Source: Arenicellaceae bacterium (GTDB lineage Bacteria > Pseudomonadota > Gammaproteobacteria > Arenicellales > Arenicellaceae). Taken from it: DNA of 64,000 bases. The translations under genes were made by a program, and so were the position numbers. Positions 37,263 through 46,413 of the stretch are shown in pieces; position 1 is the first letter of the stretch; each line of letters opens with the position of its first letter. Location of the stretch: assembly GCA_029246505.1 (NCBI GenBank), contig JAQWNC010000026.1:19956-83955 (forward strand). The letters run 5' to 3'. The notes under the pieces are model-generated. The model ran no database searches and was not told the DNA's origin. It saw nothing but the letters and a program-made list of their open reading frames with translations.

Positions 37263-37856
37263 TGACTCACCCCTGTTAAGACTTTGTTTGATTTGATCGC
37301 AATTTTTAAGTCGTCCGATAATACCCTAGACCAAACCCGAAATAACACCAAATACAATACTTAAGGCTTGTAAAGCATATACTCCATTAATCGAATGACG
37401 GCTAATTGCCCAAAGTAATGGTATGGACTCCTCCTCCCCTAAACGGCATCTAAGTGCCACACTGGCAATCCTATACCAGCAGTCAACGAAAAGAAGGAGC
37501 CACCACAAAGCTCAATAGAGTTGGAATAGGTTGAGCAAAAATTATTTATCAGTTATACGGCGCTGATCGCTTGGGTAAGGTGCTATGGAAGGATCGCTTG
37601 AAGCGTAATCAGTGGTTTAACGCATTACTAGACACCATAGAGCCGGGCAGTGCGATTGGTATGGAAGCCTGCTCGGCATCAGTTAACGGGGTAATGTTTA
37701 TCTGCGAACGTTAATGATCCATGGTGTAAGAGCATAGATAAGCTAGCGGAGTTTCTCGAAAGCTAGTCACCGGAGTCGCTAGCGGCAAAAGCCGAGTAAT
37801 TAAGGGGCATTGCCCTACCCCTCTTTTTCGCCTTAAACTGCTAGCAATTTGATTCG
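37263..37856. other. Intergenic region carrying IS debris
   Basis: Contains a REP-like copy (37392-37420) and the IS110 remnant below. After the remnant a direct repeat GCTAGCGG occurs twice (37742, 37779) and an AGGGG/CCCCT hairpin (37803-37822) is followed by CTTTTT. Confidence 0.45.
37508..37714 (+). pseudogene. IS110-family transposase remnant (N-terminal)
   Basis: The frame reads KLNRVGIG-stop-AKIIYQLYGADRLGKVLWK followed by DRLKRNQWFNALLDTIEPG and SAIGMEACSASVNGVMF, ending at TAA 37712. IS110-type (DEDD) transposases start xxxVGIDLAKNxFQLxGxD...LxRxQ...IGMEACxxAH; here the catalytic Asp of VGID is Gly, the next codon is a stop (TGA) and the AH of the third motif is gone. Only about 65 codons remain. 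Clearly dead. Confidence 0.75.
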
Positions 37857-38957
37857 CTATTCCGATGTGACGACTTCTGCTGCACAGTCAAACTTGACCA
37901 TAGCGGTACCCGGTTGCCAACGCCACGCACGCTCCAGTTCGATTGGCGCGGTCAGATTAACTGGATCTGTAGCTACAATCGAGTAATTCAGTTGACTATC
38001 GTCTTCAGCAATCCAAAAGGTTTCTTTGTAGGTCATCTGATCGGATTGCGGTGTACCGTATGGGTCAAAGTACGGCCAATCAATATGAGTGGTTTCAACA
38101 ATCAATTTCCCGCCTTCCAAATACCCAACGGAATAACCAAGGTTACTGGCAACTGGTTCTGGTCGGTCATCGGTCATATGCACTACACGCACTAAATCAT
38201 GCTCTTCAGTATGAATAAGTATGCGGTCACCATCGTTAATAATTTCCATTGGGACTGGGTCAAACATATTGGTAGGTACACCTGAGCGACAATCAAGTTC
38301 AGGGTTATCTGTAGCGGCAAAATATTCTGCAGCACTCGCCTCGCCTATCTCAGTTAATAAGCCCGCATACGCTTCAGGAACAGGTCGTGGGCTGGGACGT
38401 CGACCCCAAACCCGAAAGAAACCATCGGCAGAATCTTTTGCTGCTTGCACTGCCGCAGGATCAAATGATTTTTGAATCAGCACCATTTGTTCAGTCGACC
38501 ACAGCAATTTACCATTCCTACTATTATTTGGGCCAGGACCTGCAGTTATCATTTCTTCGCCGTTAGGCATTAGCAAATTAATTAGCCCAATCGCTACGGG
38601 GTCACGCATTGATACAACACCAGCAGCTTTGACTTTGTCACCAACTTTAAGAAAGTCCTTAGTGATACCTTCAGCTGCGTAGCTATTCAGGCTACCACCC
38701 ATTTCTAACTCCCATTCTTTTTCTACACCCTGCTCATCAACCACCTTAAGCATCAACCTTGGATGTGGGTTACGCCAGAAAATAGTCGTTATCTCACCTT
38801 CCAGCCTGAGTAAATTATCAGCTAGGTACAACTCCGGGTTTGAATTACTACCGTGGTGCGAGAGGGCTACCGGAGACAAGCCTATGCCTAAAAATACCGA
38901 TATTGTCGTTACAAACTTGCAACACGCAGACCAAAAACTCTTTAATCTAATTCTCAT
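37857..38957 (-). CDS. DUF6152-like exported protein, long form
   Basis: 366 residues. Signal peptide then His34-His35 (SHHGSNSNPELYL) and NPH at 63-65 (IFWRNPHPRLML). C-terminal domain: FRVWGRRPSP, DCRSGVPTNMFDPVPMEI, VRVVHMTDDRPEP, NLGYSVGYLEGGKLIVETTHIDWPYFD, ERAWRWQPGTAMVKFDCAAE with the final Cys. Transcribed alone. Function unknown; likely periplasmic. Confidence 0.82.
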   Translation of the reverse strand: MRIRLKSFWSACCKFVTTISVFLGIGLSPVALSHHGSNSNPELYLADNLLRLEGEITTIFWRNPHPRLMLKVVDEQGVEKEWELEMGGSLNSYAAEGITKDFLKVGDKVKAAGVVSMRDPVAIGLINLLMPNGEEMITAGPGPNNSRNGKLLWSTEQMVLIQKSFDPAAVQAAKDSADGFFRVWGRRPSPRPVPEAYAGLLTEIGEASAAEYFAATDNPELDCRSGVPTNMFDPVPMEIINDGDRILIHTEEHDLVRVVHMTDDRPEPVASNLGYSVGYLEGGKLIVETTHIDWPYFDPYGTPQSDQMTYKETFWIAEDDSQLNYSIVATDPVNLTAPIELERAWRWQPGTAMVKFDCAAEVVTSE

Positions 38958-39099
38958 GCTTTTCTAACTTAATCTATCCTTGTATGTTTAATTGAGAGCA
39001 CCTTACCCCAAACTAGCTAGGTATTGATTGTAATTATTGCTCTTAATTACTATAAATATAGATTATTACTCTACAAAAATTATAAATTAGAGAATAATT

Positions 39100-39258
39100 T
39101 TGCTAGATAAAACAGATAAAAAGATTCTTGTCCTACTTCAAAAATGCGCCGATATCTCCATTTCTGATATCGCTGATGCCGTGAACTTGTCCTCCTCCCC
39201 CTGTTGGCGACGTATTCAGCGTTTGGAAGAAGACGGCTATATTCAACCAAACCCATAA
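39100..39258 (+). pseudogene. Truncated Lrp/AsnC-family regulator
   Basis: A TTG-started frame gives 52 residues, LLDKTDKKILVLLQKCADIS then ISDIADAVNLSSSPCWRRIQ and RLEEDGYIQPNP-stop. This is the N-terminal winged helix of an Lrp/AsnC regulator (the SxSPCWRRIxRLEExGxI signature); the usual 100-residue ligand-binding (RAM) domain is absent, replaced by the 3' end of the aldo/keto-reductase-like gene 25 bases on. A DNA-binding stub could still be made, but it should not form the normal octamer. Confidence 0.75.
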
Positions 39259-39282
39259 TACTTTAATTGCCAGCATTCAATG

Positions 39283-40215
39283 CTACACCTGATCAATATA
39301 CTTGGCCATCCGTTTTCTAACAACCTCATTAGGTAACTGGCTAGAAGCGGTCATCGCATTTTCAACCATGTGCAAAGGATTGCTCGTTTCGGTCAATACG
39401 CAGGTAATCAATGGATTCGCCAATATATATTTAAGTGAAAACTGTGCCCAGCTATTACAATCGAACTCGCTAGTCCATTCTGGTAATGGCATGTCTCGCA
39501 AACGCTCAAAGTAAGACCCGTTCATAAAGGGTCGATTTATTATCACACCCACTCCCATATCGGCGGCCATCGGTAATAATCTTGATTCAGCCATTCGTTC
39601 CGCAATCGAATAGTTAAGTTGAATAAAATCCGGCTTTTCACGTTTTAAAAATGCTTCTAACTGCGCGTATAAAGCTTCTTGTGACACTGTGACACCAATG
39701 TATCTTGCCTTACCCTGCTCTTTCCAATCACGCAAACTCGGCCAGTGCACATCAAGATCGGTTAGGCTAAATATCTGTGCTAAATCTACTGAATCGCGTT
39801 GATACAAACGCAGTGTTTGCTCAAACTGATCTATACCTGCCTGCTTACCAATTTGGTCAATTTTGGTAGTAATAAATAAAGCATCCTTTATACCTTCTTG
39901 ACTTATCACTTCTCCGAAAGCGCCATCGTTATCTACATTCCGCGGCCAGGTATCAACCATCGAGCCACCGTGCTCGATAAGTGCTTCTAATACTGCCTCT
40001 AATGGAGCCGGGCCATTCTCAGCAATACCAGTAACCACTTTACTCGAGCCAAGCCCTACAATGGGTAATACCTTATCGGTTCCAGGTATTTGACGCACCG
40101 GCATACTCGACTGCGCTAATGCTAGCTGAGGTGCCAACATCGCCAAGCTGGTTACAGTGCTCGAGGCGAGAAATTTGCGGCGTGAAATTTGCTGAGCGTA
40201 TGGAGAATGTTTCAT
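39283..40215 (-). CDS. Tat-exported aldo/keto-reductase-like protein (copy 1)
   Basis: 310 residues from ATG 40215 (AGGTAA upstream), which gives a Tat signal with SRRKFLASSTVTSLAML; the frame is open to 40281. TIM-barrel AKR fold is suggested by LPIVGLGSSKV, LFITTKI, ARYIGVTVS and FIQLNYSI. The classical active-site residues are not all there: GGSMVDTW lacks the tyrosine of GxDTAxxY, and DLAQIF replaces the usual IH. It may have lost or changed catalysis. Tandem paralogue of 40492-41427. Confidence 0.82.
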   Translation of the reverse strand: MKHSPYAQQISRRKFLASSTVTSLAMLAPQLALAQSSMPVRQIPGTDKVLPIVGLGSSKVVTGIAENGPAPLEAVLEALIEHGGSMVDTWPRNVDNDGAFGEVISQEGIKDALFITTKIDQIGKQAGIDQFEQTLRLYQRDSVDLAQIFSLTDLDVHWPSLRDWKEQGKARYIGVTVSQEALYAQLEAFLKREKPDFIQLNYSIAERMAESRLLPMAADMGVGVIINRPFMNGSYFERLRDMPLPEWTSEFDCNSWAQFSLKYILANPLITCVLTETSNPLHMVENAMTASSQLPNEVVRKRMAKYIDQV

Positions 40216-40491
40216 ATCAGTTACCTGCGTTAAAGCTTGTTGGCTATTATTTCTACTAACTATGAGCACATGATAAACCAAAAAATTATCACTTAGCTTT
40301 TGATTGCAAGCAATTGTCCACAGCTATTGGGTATATTTAAATTTGTAGATATTACGAGTATTAATAAACCAAAATTTAAATATTGCCATGCATACAAAAG
40401 GAGCCTGTTAGAAAAATAGCTCCCCATCCTCTACTTTCAAAACCGGCTTTCTCGAATTATTATAATCCCACCTAAGTCCTTTATTTCTTCT

Positions 40492-41427
40492 CTATAACAT
40501 AGAGTAAAAGTGATCAGACATGCGCTTGCGCATTGCCTCGTCAGGAAGTCGTCCATAGCCACCGCGCATATTATCAACTACATGCGAAACGCTGGTAGTT
40601 TCAGTAATGATGCCGGTAATCGCTGGATTCGATAGAATATATTTCAACGAAAACTGCGCCCAGGATTCACAATCAAATTCTGCTGCCCATTCCGGTAACT
40701 CTTTGTCTCGCGTTAAGCTGAACAAAGCGCCATCGTCAACCACCCTAAATGGTTCGACTACAAAAACGCCGATGCCCATATCTTGCGCAAGCGGCAAAAT
40801 ACGCGCCTCGTGTTCGTTTTGATGCATATTGTAGCCAATCATAATAACGTCTGGCTTCGCAGTTTTCATAAACTGCTCTAACGCTTCGTTGGTAGTGCCG
40901 GCGGTGCGACTAATGCCTATATGCCGAACCTTACCGTCTTCCTTGGCTTCTTTAAGAACCTGCCAATTGGTCGGCACATCTTTAAAATTATGAATCAGCA
41001 TTAAATCCATTTGTTCTCTGCGGAAATTAGCAGCAGTTTTAGCTAGATGCTCCTTAGCCGCGTCTTCACCTTCCACGGTAATTTTACCGATCAGAAACAA
41101 AGCGTCTTGCAGATCCATTTCAGTCACAAGACCACCTACGTCAGGCGGGTCAGGTCTAAAAAAAGCCGGGGTGTCTAATATTCGACCACCCTGATCAACC
41201 ATCGCCTGAACAAGGGATTTAGGTAACTCAGAGCCTTCAGGGGGGGTTGTAAAAAACATATCTGGCGCACCTAATCCAATCACCGGTATCTGACGGTCTG
41301 ACCCTGGAATAGCTCTAGTCATCATGCTTTCTTGAGCAAATGATGCCATTGGCAATGATAAAGTGGCTGCTGCCGCGGTAGTCTGTGCCAAAAATTTTCT
41401 TCGGCTTAATGTGTTTGTTCGAGTCAT
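40492..41427 (-). CDS. Tat-exported aldo/keto-reductase-like protein (copy 2)
   Basis: 311 residues, Tat signal with SRRKFLAQTTAAAATLSL. Same fold as the next gene downstream: IPVIGLGAPDMF, LFLIGKITV, DLMLIHNFKD (His kept here), RHIGISR, VIMIGYNMHQ, and an identical-type EFDCESWAQFSLKYILSNPAITGII near the C-terminus. GGRILDTPAFF again lacks the usual active-site Tyr. Export by Tat fits a cofactor-bound enzyme in the periplasm, though NADPH is not available there, so its cofactor is an open question. Confidence 0.82.
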   Translation of the reverse strand: MTRTNTLSRRKFLAQTTAAAATLSLPMASFAQESMMTRAIPGSDRQIPVIGLGAPDMFFTTPPEGSELPKSLVQAMVDQGGRILDTPAFFRPDPPDVGGLVTEMDLQDALFLIGKITVEGEDAAKEHLAKTAANFRREQMDLMLIHNFKDVPTNWQVLKEAKEDGKVRHIGISRTAGTTNEALEQFMKTAKPDVIMIGYNMHQNEHEARILPLAQDMGIGVFVVEPFRVVDDGALFSLTRDKELPEWAAEFDCESWAQFSLKYILSNPAITGIITETTSVSHVVDNMRGGYGRLPDEAMRKRMSDHFYSML

Positions 41428-41701
41428 TGTTTACCTTAGGTATATAGTAATTTTTGTAAGTCTAGAACTGAGTGTATACGATAGAAAAAACATCGATTGA
41501 GTACAAGTAATACTTTGTACTCAACCCTTTTTTATCTTTTATTTACACTTTGACTACTGGATAAGTCCACCAGCCAGCTAAGATTCTGTGCGTGCACAAC
41601 ATGCAGACCTAATCGAAGCGAACCGCCTATCAAAAACTTTACGGTAGTATGAACAAATTGGTTTAATCTAATATCGAGCGTTAATAAAAGGGTAATTTAA
41701 A

Positions 41702-42040
41702 ATGCTATACTAAGGTTCGTGTCATTATGGTGCCGTTCAGTTTGAAGTGGAGGTAGATAACAAGATTAAATGTGGTGACTACAATTGTTCGATCTGCTCG
41801 AAGTCTGGATTTCTTCATTTCATTGTTCCTAAATCAAAATTCAGGTTGTTGCGGACCAAATCCCATACAACAATCTATACATGGGGTACAGGCGTTGCCA
41901 AACACACCTTTTGTAAAGTCTGTGGCATAAAGCCGTTTTATACGCCTCGATCAAACCCAAACGGTTACGATATTAATGTGCGCTGTCTTGATCTTGACTA
42001 TAGCCAGGTTAAAATCGAACCCTTTGACGGAAAAAGCTAG
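41702..42040 (+). pseudogene. Decayed GFA-family (CENP-V/GFA) zinc protein gene
   Basis: From ATG 41702 the frame reads MLY-stop-GSCHYGAVQFEV, then CGDYNCSICSKSGFLHFIVP, TYTWGTGVAKHTFCKVCGIK and PFYTPRSNPNGYDINVRCLD. The GFA fold needs CxC near the start; here a TAA follows codon 3 and the second Cys is Tyr (CHYGAV for CHCGAV). The other zinc cysteines (CxxC x2) remain. A shorter product could start at GTG 41747 but would lack the first zinc ligand. Confidence 0.7.
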
Positions 42041-42421
42041 GAAAAAAACGCGCATACTCTCAAACACATGAGTGTTGACTCAGATAGCTAAATACAACGT
42101 GTCGCTCAGCTTGCAAGTAGCTCAATAAGCAGTGCGTGTCAGCATAACGTTTGGGTTAAAGCCCTAATCTAGCTTAGCTAAGTGAAGGTTTACTAATGAA
42201 AAAGATCCAGCCTGGGCAAATAATTATAATTCTCGCGAATATCAATGTTATCGCGGGCGTCGCGTTTCTTGGTTTTGAGTTGCAACAAAATAACGATGCG
42301 AAGGACCTTTAGGCAAGGCTGGAGCGAGAAAACACTAATTCCTCATGATATCGAGTTCATTCGATGGTTCGAAGAGAATGTGATAAGCGTTATCCAATGA
42401 TAATTTTTCAGTAAGAATAAA
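42041..42421. other. Intergenic region with a possible peptide gene
   Basis: Apart from the 38-codon frame at 42196 nothing coding is seen. The last 100 bases precede the flavoprotein gene and have no clear ribosome site before ATG 42422. Confidence 0.35.
42196..42312 (+). CDS. Possible 38-residue membrane peptide
   Basis: ATG 42196 with GAAGG eight bases upstream opens a frame MKKIQPGQIIIILANINVIA followed by GVAFLGFELQQNNDAKDL. It has a single hydrophobic segment and a hydrophilic tail, as in small membrane peptides. There is no homology support that I can give. Confidence 0.3.
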   Translation: MKKIQPGQIIIILANINVIAGVAFLGFELQQNNDAKDL

Positions 42422-44215
42422 ATGAAAAACCAAATAAAGAACTCGTTATTAGCTGTAGTAACAGTCGTTGTAATTGTTATTCTAACAGGCTGCTTCCAAT
42501 CTTCACCAGACACTGAGTTGGAGGCAGGTATCGATGCAGAAGCTATCGTCATCGGCGCTGGAATTTCAGGGCTATCGGCCGCAATCGAAATGGGTCGTGC
42601 AGGTGTAGAAGTTTTAGTTGTCGATATGAACTCAGTTCCTGGCGGCCACGCAGTTATGGCGGGTGGCTTCGCGGTTATTGGCACGCCGCTCCAGGAAGCC
42701 GCTGGCTATCAGGATACTCCTGAGCTGGCTTATAAAGAATGGCAGGAATGGACCGAGGTTGGCGACCCATATTGGACGCGCTTCTACACTGAGAACTCCC
42801 GTGAGATGCTGTACGACTGGGTTATCGAGATGGGCATTGAGTGGACCCGAGTAGTAATGGGCGGTTTCGAGAACAGCATACCGCGGTTTCATTTTACTGA
42901 GCATAATGCTCTGGACGTAGTTCAAGCACTGGTTCGCACCGCACTGGAGCTACCAACTGTTAATTTTCTTTGGAATCAAAAAGTTGAACAGTTGATTGTA
43001 GAAGATCAGCAAGTAACGGGTGTGCAAGTACGCGACGTTAGGGGTGGTGATATCAAAACACTGAGGAGCGAGCACGTCGTGCTAGCAACCGGTGGATTTG
43101 AAGGGAATCTCGATAAAGTTCTCTCCAACTGGATGCCTGACTTACCGAAGCCCGGCAGGCTACTCATTGGTGCATCAGTGCACGCGCAAGGCCAAGGGTT
43201 GGACCTAGCAAGCGAGGCTGGCGCACAGGTAACAAATATGGACCGCCAGTACATCTACACAAATGGCATAGTCAATATCCATGACCCTGAGGGCGTATTT
43301 GCAGTTACAGCTGGCAACGTCCACGCTATGTGGGTTGATTCGAACGGCAATCGATTTACTAATGAAGCTGGCTTAGATAAGGAAATTCTCCGCGATATGC
43401 TCAATCTTGAGATCGCGACTTACTGGGCTATATTCGATGAACCTGGCCGGGCGGGCTTCGCGATGCGCGGTGCCGAATGGGTAAACAATCCCACCGATGG
43501 ACATCCATTGATGGATAACCCAGAGATTACAAGCAAAGCGGCGACATTGGCTGAGTTGGCCGACACAACCGGCTTACCTGCCGATGCTCTCGCGACAACT
43601 CTCGCGAACTACAACGCGCTAATCGATGCTGGAGAAGATTCAGATTTCAATCGTTTCCCCGAAATGAACAATACCCCCCCTCGTATCGATCAAGCGCCGT
43701 TTTATGCGATGCAGTTCTATCCAATGACACGAAAGAGCATGGGCGGCGTCGTAGTTGATGCCGGAACCCGCGCCCTAAACGATAGCGGTGAAGTTGTTGC
43801 CGGCCTGTATGCTGTTGGAGAATTAAACGGCAGCGTTGGCATCAATGGCAAACACGGAATGGATGGCATGTTCCTTGGGCCCGCGGTCATCACAGGTCGC
43901 GTTGCCGGGCAAACCATCGCTACTGCACATACCCAGCGCGACACCAGCATTAGAATCCTGCCTTCATCCGAGGAAGACTTACTACCCGACTCATCAACCT
44001 GGGCAGCTTCTTTGAGCGCAACCGAACTAGAATCCTTGCTAGCTAAATCTAGAGAAGGTTATTGGCATTTCGAAACATCACACGCGATGGTGCTCGAGCG
44101 GGAATACGAATGTACCCAGTGTCATTCTGCCGAAATGCCATTCATGCCGACAAACAATCGAGTAAGCAAGCTAGCGCAAATTGAAGTTTGCTCAACTTGT
44201 CATGGCCGACGCTAG
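42422..44215 (+). CDS. Lipoprotein FAD-dependent oxidoreductase with C-terminal diheme tail
   Basis: 597 residues. Lipobox LTGC near residue 24 anchors it outside the cytoplasm. The FAD dinucleotide fold is AIVIGAGISGLSAAIEMGRAG (about 44-64), with VLATGGFEGN and a C-terminal SVGINGKHGMDGMFLGPAVITGRVAGQ typical of the fumarate-reductase/ketosteroid-dehydrogenase (flavocytochrome c) family. The last 35 residues carry two heme-c motifs, CTQCH (564-568) and CSTCHG (590-594), an unusual place; Shewanella fumarate reductase has its hemes N-terminal. It likely exchanges electrons with a periplasmic cytochrome. Overlaps the next gene by about 14 bases. Confidence 0.88.
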   Translation: MKNQIKNSLLAVVTVVVIVILTGCFQSSPDTELEAGIDAEAIVIGAGISGLSAAIEMGRAGVEVLVVDMNSVPGGHAVMAGGFAVIGTPLQEAAGYQDTPELAYKEWQEWTEVGDPYWTRFYTENSREMLYDWVIEMGIEWTRVVMGGFENSIPRFHFTEHNALDVVQALVRTALELPTVNFLWNQKVEQLIVEDQQVTGVQVRDVRGGDIKTLRSEHVVLATGGFEGNLDKVLSNWMPDLPKPGRLLIGASVHAQGQGLDLASEAGAQVTNMDRQYIYTNGIVNIHDPEGVFAVTAGNVHAMWVDSNGNRFTNEAGLDKEILRDMLNLEIATYWAIFDEPGRAGFAMRGAEWVNNPTDGHPLMDNPEITSKAATLAELADTTGLPADALATTLANYNALIDAGEDSDFNRFPEMNNTPPRIDQAPFYAMQFYPMTRKSMGGVVVDAGTRALNDSGEVVAGLYAVGELNGSVGINGKHGMDGMFLGPAVITGRVAGQTIATAHTQRDTSIRILPSSEEDLLPDSSTWAASLSATELESLLAKSREGYWHFETSHAMVLEREYECTQCHSAEMPFMPTNNRVSKLAQIEVCSTCHGRR

Positions 44216-45287
44216 CAAGCGACCACTTAGCTCCGTGAAGTTAAATAACCCTGTTAATCTGGCCATGATAGGCACCGGTGCGTGGTCCGGCTGTATTGGC
44301 AATGTGATGAAGAAAAGTAAAAAGGTAAATCTTGTTACTTGTTATGACCCGGATACGGAAAAACGGATTGCCTTTAGTGAAAAGTTTCACTGTGAACAGG
44401 AGGATAGTTATTTAGAAGTACTGGAACGAACCGATATTGATGGCGTGCACCTGGCAACCCCGAATGCCAGCCATGCTGAACAAACCGAATTGGCAGCTCA
44501 GTATGGCAAACATATTTTTGTGGAAAAACCGATAGCGAATACGATAGCCGATGCCGAAAAAATGATTAAAGCCTGCCAGGATACGAAAGTAACTTTGATG
44601 GTGGGGCAGCATATGCGCAGGCTCAGCGGAATTCGTAAACTGAAAGAATTGATTGATGACGGGGCAATTGGTTTACCGATTCAAGTCGAAAGTAATTATT
44701 CCCAAAATCTTGGTTTTGCCATATCGCCAGAAAGCTTCCGTTGGAAAGGAGATAATTCTGGATGCCCCGGGGGTTCATTAATGACCTTAGGAATACACTC
44801 CGCGGATGTTTTTAATTATTTGCTAGGGCCAATTTATTCCGCCTTCGCTTTTTCTAACAAGCTCTATATTCCTGCACCAGTTGATGACGTTACGACTACC
44901 ATATTTAAATATGAGTCTGGCGTGCTTGGGTATCTTGGTTCAAATTATGCGTCGCCAAAAGCTGTTTGGTTTTACATCTATGGCACCGAGGCCAATCTTC
45001 TGTTTACGGTTACGCCACCAGAACTTCCATTTGAAGAGTATTTGCTTTGGTGGGAAGGGGTAGATCAAGACTCCAGCCTTAAAATATTCAAAAAAGGACA
45101 AACCGGATCTGAGAGCCTTCCTTTCGAATATGGAAACCCTATTCTTGAAGAAGTCGAAGAGTTTGCCGACTGCATCCAAACCGGTGCTCGGCCTGAAACT
45201 GATGGCGAAGGGGCACTTTCTGCCCTGCGGTTAATAAATGCTGCAATCGAGTCCGCTGGCAGTGGAAAAGAGGTTTTGCTTAACTAA
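44202..45287 (+). CDS. Gfo/Idh/MocA-family oxidoreductase
   Basis: 361 residues. NLAMIGTGAWSG is the Rossmann loop, HIFVEKPIANT the EKP catalytic motif, and GGSLMTLGIHSADVFNYLLG the C-terminal active-site helix of this NAD(P)-dependent sugar/inositol dehydrogenase family. No signal peptide, so cytoplasmic. ATG 44202 lies inside the end of the flavoprotein gene (translational coupling likely); TTG 44181 is an alternative. Its link to the flavoprotein suggests a shared substrate. Confidence 0.87.
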   Translation: MADASKRPLSSVKLNNPVNLAMIGTGAWSGCIGNVMKKSKKVNLVTCYDPDTEKRIAFSEKFHCEQEDSYLEVLERTDIDGVHLATPNASHAEQTELAAQYGKHIFVEKPIANTIADAEKMIKACQDTKVTLMVGQHMRRLSGIRKLKELIDDGAIGLPIQVESNYSQNLGFAISPESFRWKGDNSGCPGGSLMTLGIHSADVFNYLLGPIYSAFAFSNKLYIPAPVDDVTTTIFKYESGVLGYLGSNYASPKAVWFYIYGTEANLLFTVTPPELPFEEYLLWWEGVDQDSSLKIFKKGQTGSESLPFEYGNPILEEVEEFADCIQTGARPETDGEGALSALRLINAAIESAGSGKEVLLN

Positions 45288-45354
45288 CGTGGTGTAGCAA
45301 CCTCCGTTAAATGTTGAATTACCGAGCGCCAACTCGCAATCTTATCCAACACAC

Positions 45355-46413
45355 CTAGTATTTTTCGTAACTGATCGTGCAATCGTATGGCTCGACCGAT
45401 TCGCCAGGCACCCAGATCCAGATCCTTTCCAGCACAACAGGCTCTATAAAAATAGCTGGGTCTGTCACCGTAGCCGCGTAGTCTAGCTGTCGACCATCCT
45501 CACTAGGGGTAAATCGCTCTACCACATGAACATTCTCGGTTTGCGGGATCCCAGTTTGATCGAACCATGGCCAGTTAATGTGCGTGGTGATGACAACCAA
45601 TGTATCACCATCCCACTGCCCAACTGAGTGCCCGTATACGCTGCTCTGCGTCGGCTCCGGTACCGCTACCATGTGAATATTACGCACTACATCCTGCTCT
45701 TCCAGATGAACGATAATCTGGTTACCTTGATCAATAAATTCGGCGGGGTAAAACTGGTCCATAATTGCGGGCATTCCGTTTTCACAACGCATGTATGGAT
45801 TTTCACCAACACGATCCCAGTTCGCCTGCTCTGCCTCGGCCTGTGCTGTCAGGGGATAGTCCTCTTGCCAAAATGTTCTTCCGGGATTAATGTTTGCAAC
45901 GTCTGTACTCCAAACTCGAAACAGACTGCTAGTAATTTCCGGGGCGGAATCTAACTTTTCTTGCTGGTACTCACCAAAGGTTAGCCCTACCGTATTGTCG
46001 GTCCAGCGTGGTTCTGAAATCTGAAAGTCAAATACCTCTTGCCCGTTTGGAAATAAAACATTAGTAGTAAAAACCGCTTCTTTATTGGCTCGACCAACAT
46101 AGCCCGCAACCTTCAGCTTATCGCCCACTCTAAATATTTCCTTCGAGATTCCCTGCCGCATTAAAAAACTGGGTGCCAAATACTCCATTTCCCATGTTTT
46201 CGTTACTCCCTGCTCATCCGTCGTCTCCACTTCGAACTGAACGTGAGGGTTCCGCCAGGTTAGCTCGGTAAGCTCACCTTCAATCTCTATGATTTGAGTA
46301 CGGTCGAAATGGACATTGGGTGAATGGTGCCCGAATGTAATTGAAGGCAGGGCTAACCAAACTATCAATAGTTTCAGACCCTTTACTTTAGATTTCATCA
46401 TATTCTTCGCCAT
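45355..46413 (-). CDS. DUF6152-like exported protein, long form
   Basis: 352 residues. Signal peptide then His29-His30 (GHHSPNVHFDRTQIIEIEG) and NPH at 55-57 (LTWRNPHVQFEV). Second domain: FRVWSTDV, RCENGMPAIMDQFYPAEFI, VRNIHMVAVPEPTQSSVYGHSVGQWDGDTLVVITTHINWPWFDQTGIPQ and a final Cys in EPYDCTIS. A broken paralogue lies directly upstream and its reading frame overlaps this gene's start. Met5 is an alternative start. Confidence 0.82.
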   Translation of the reverse strand: MAKNMMKSKVKGLKLLIVWLALPSITFGHHSPNVHFDRTQIIEIEGELTELTWRNPHVQFEVETTDEQGVTKTWEMEYLAPSFLMRQGISKEIFRVGDKLKVAGYVGRANKEAVFTTNVLFPNGQEVFDFQISEPRWTDNTVGLTFGEYQQEKLDSAPEITSSLFRVWSTDVANINPGRTFWQEDYPLTAQAEAEQANWDRVGENPYMRCENGMPAIMDQFYPAEFIDQGNQIIVHLEEQDVVRNIHMVAVPEPTQSSVYGHSVGQWDGDTLVVITTHINWPWFDQTGIPQTENVHVVERFTPSEDGRQLDYAATVTDPAIFIEPVVLERIWIWVPGESVEPYDCTISYEKY

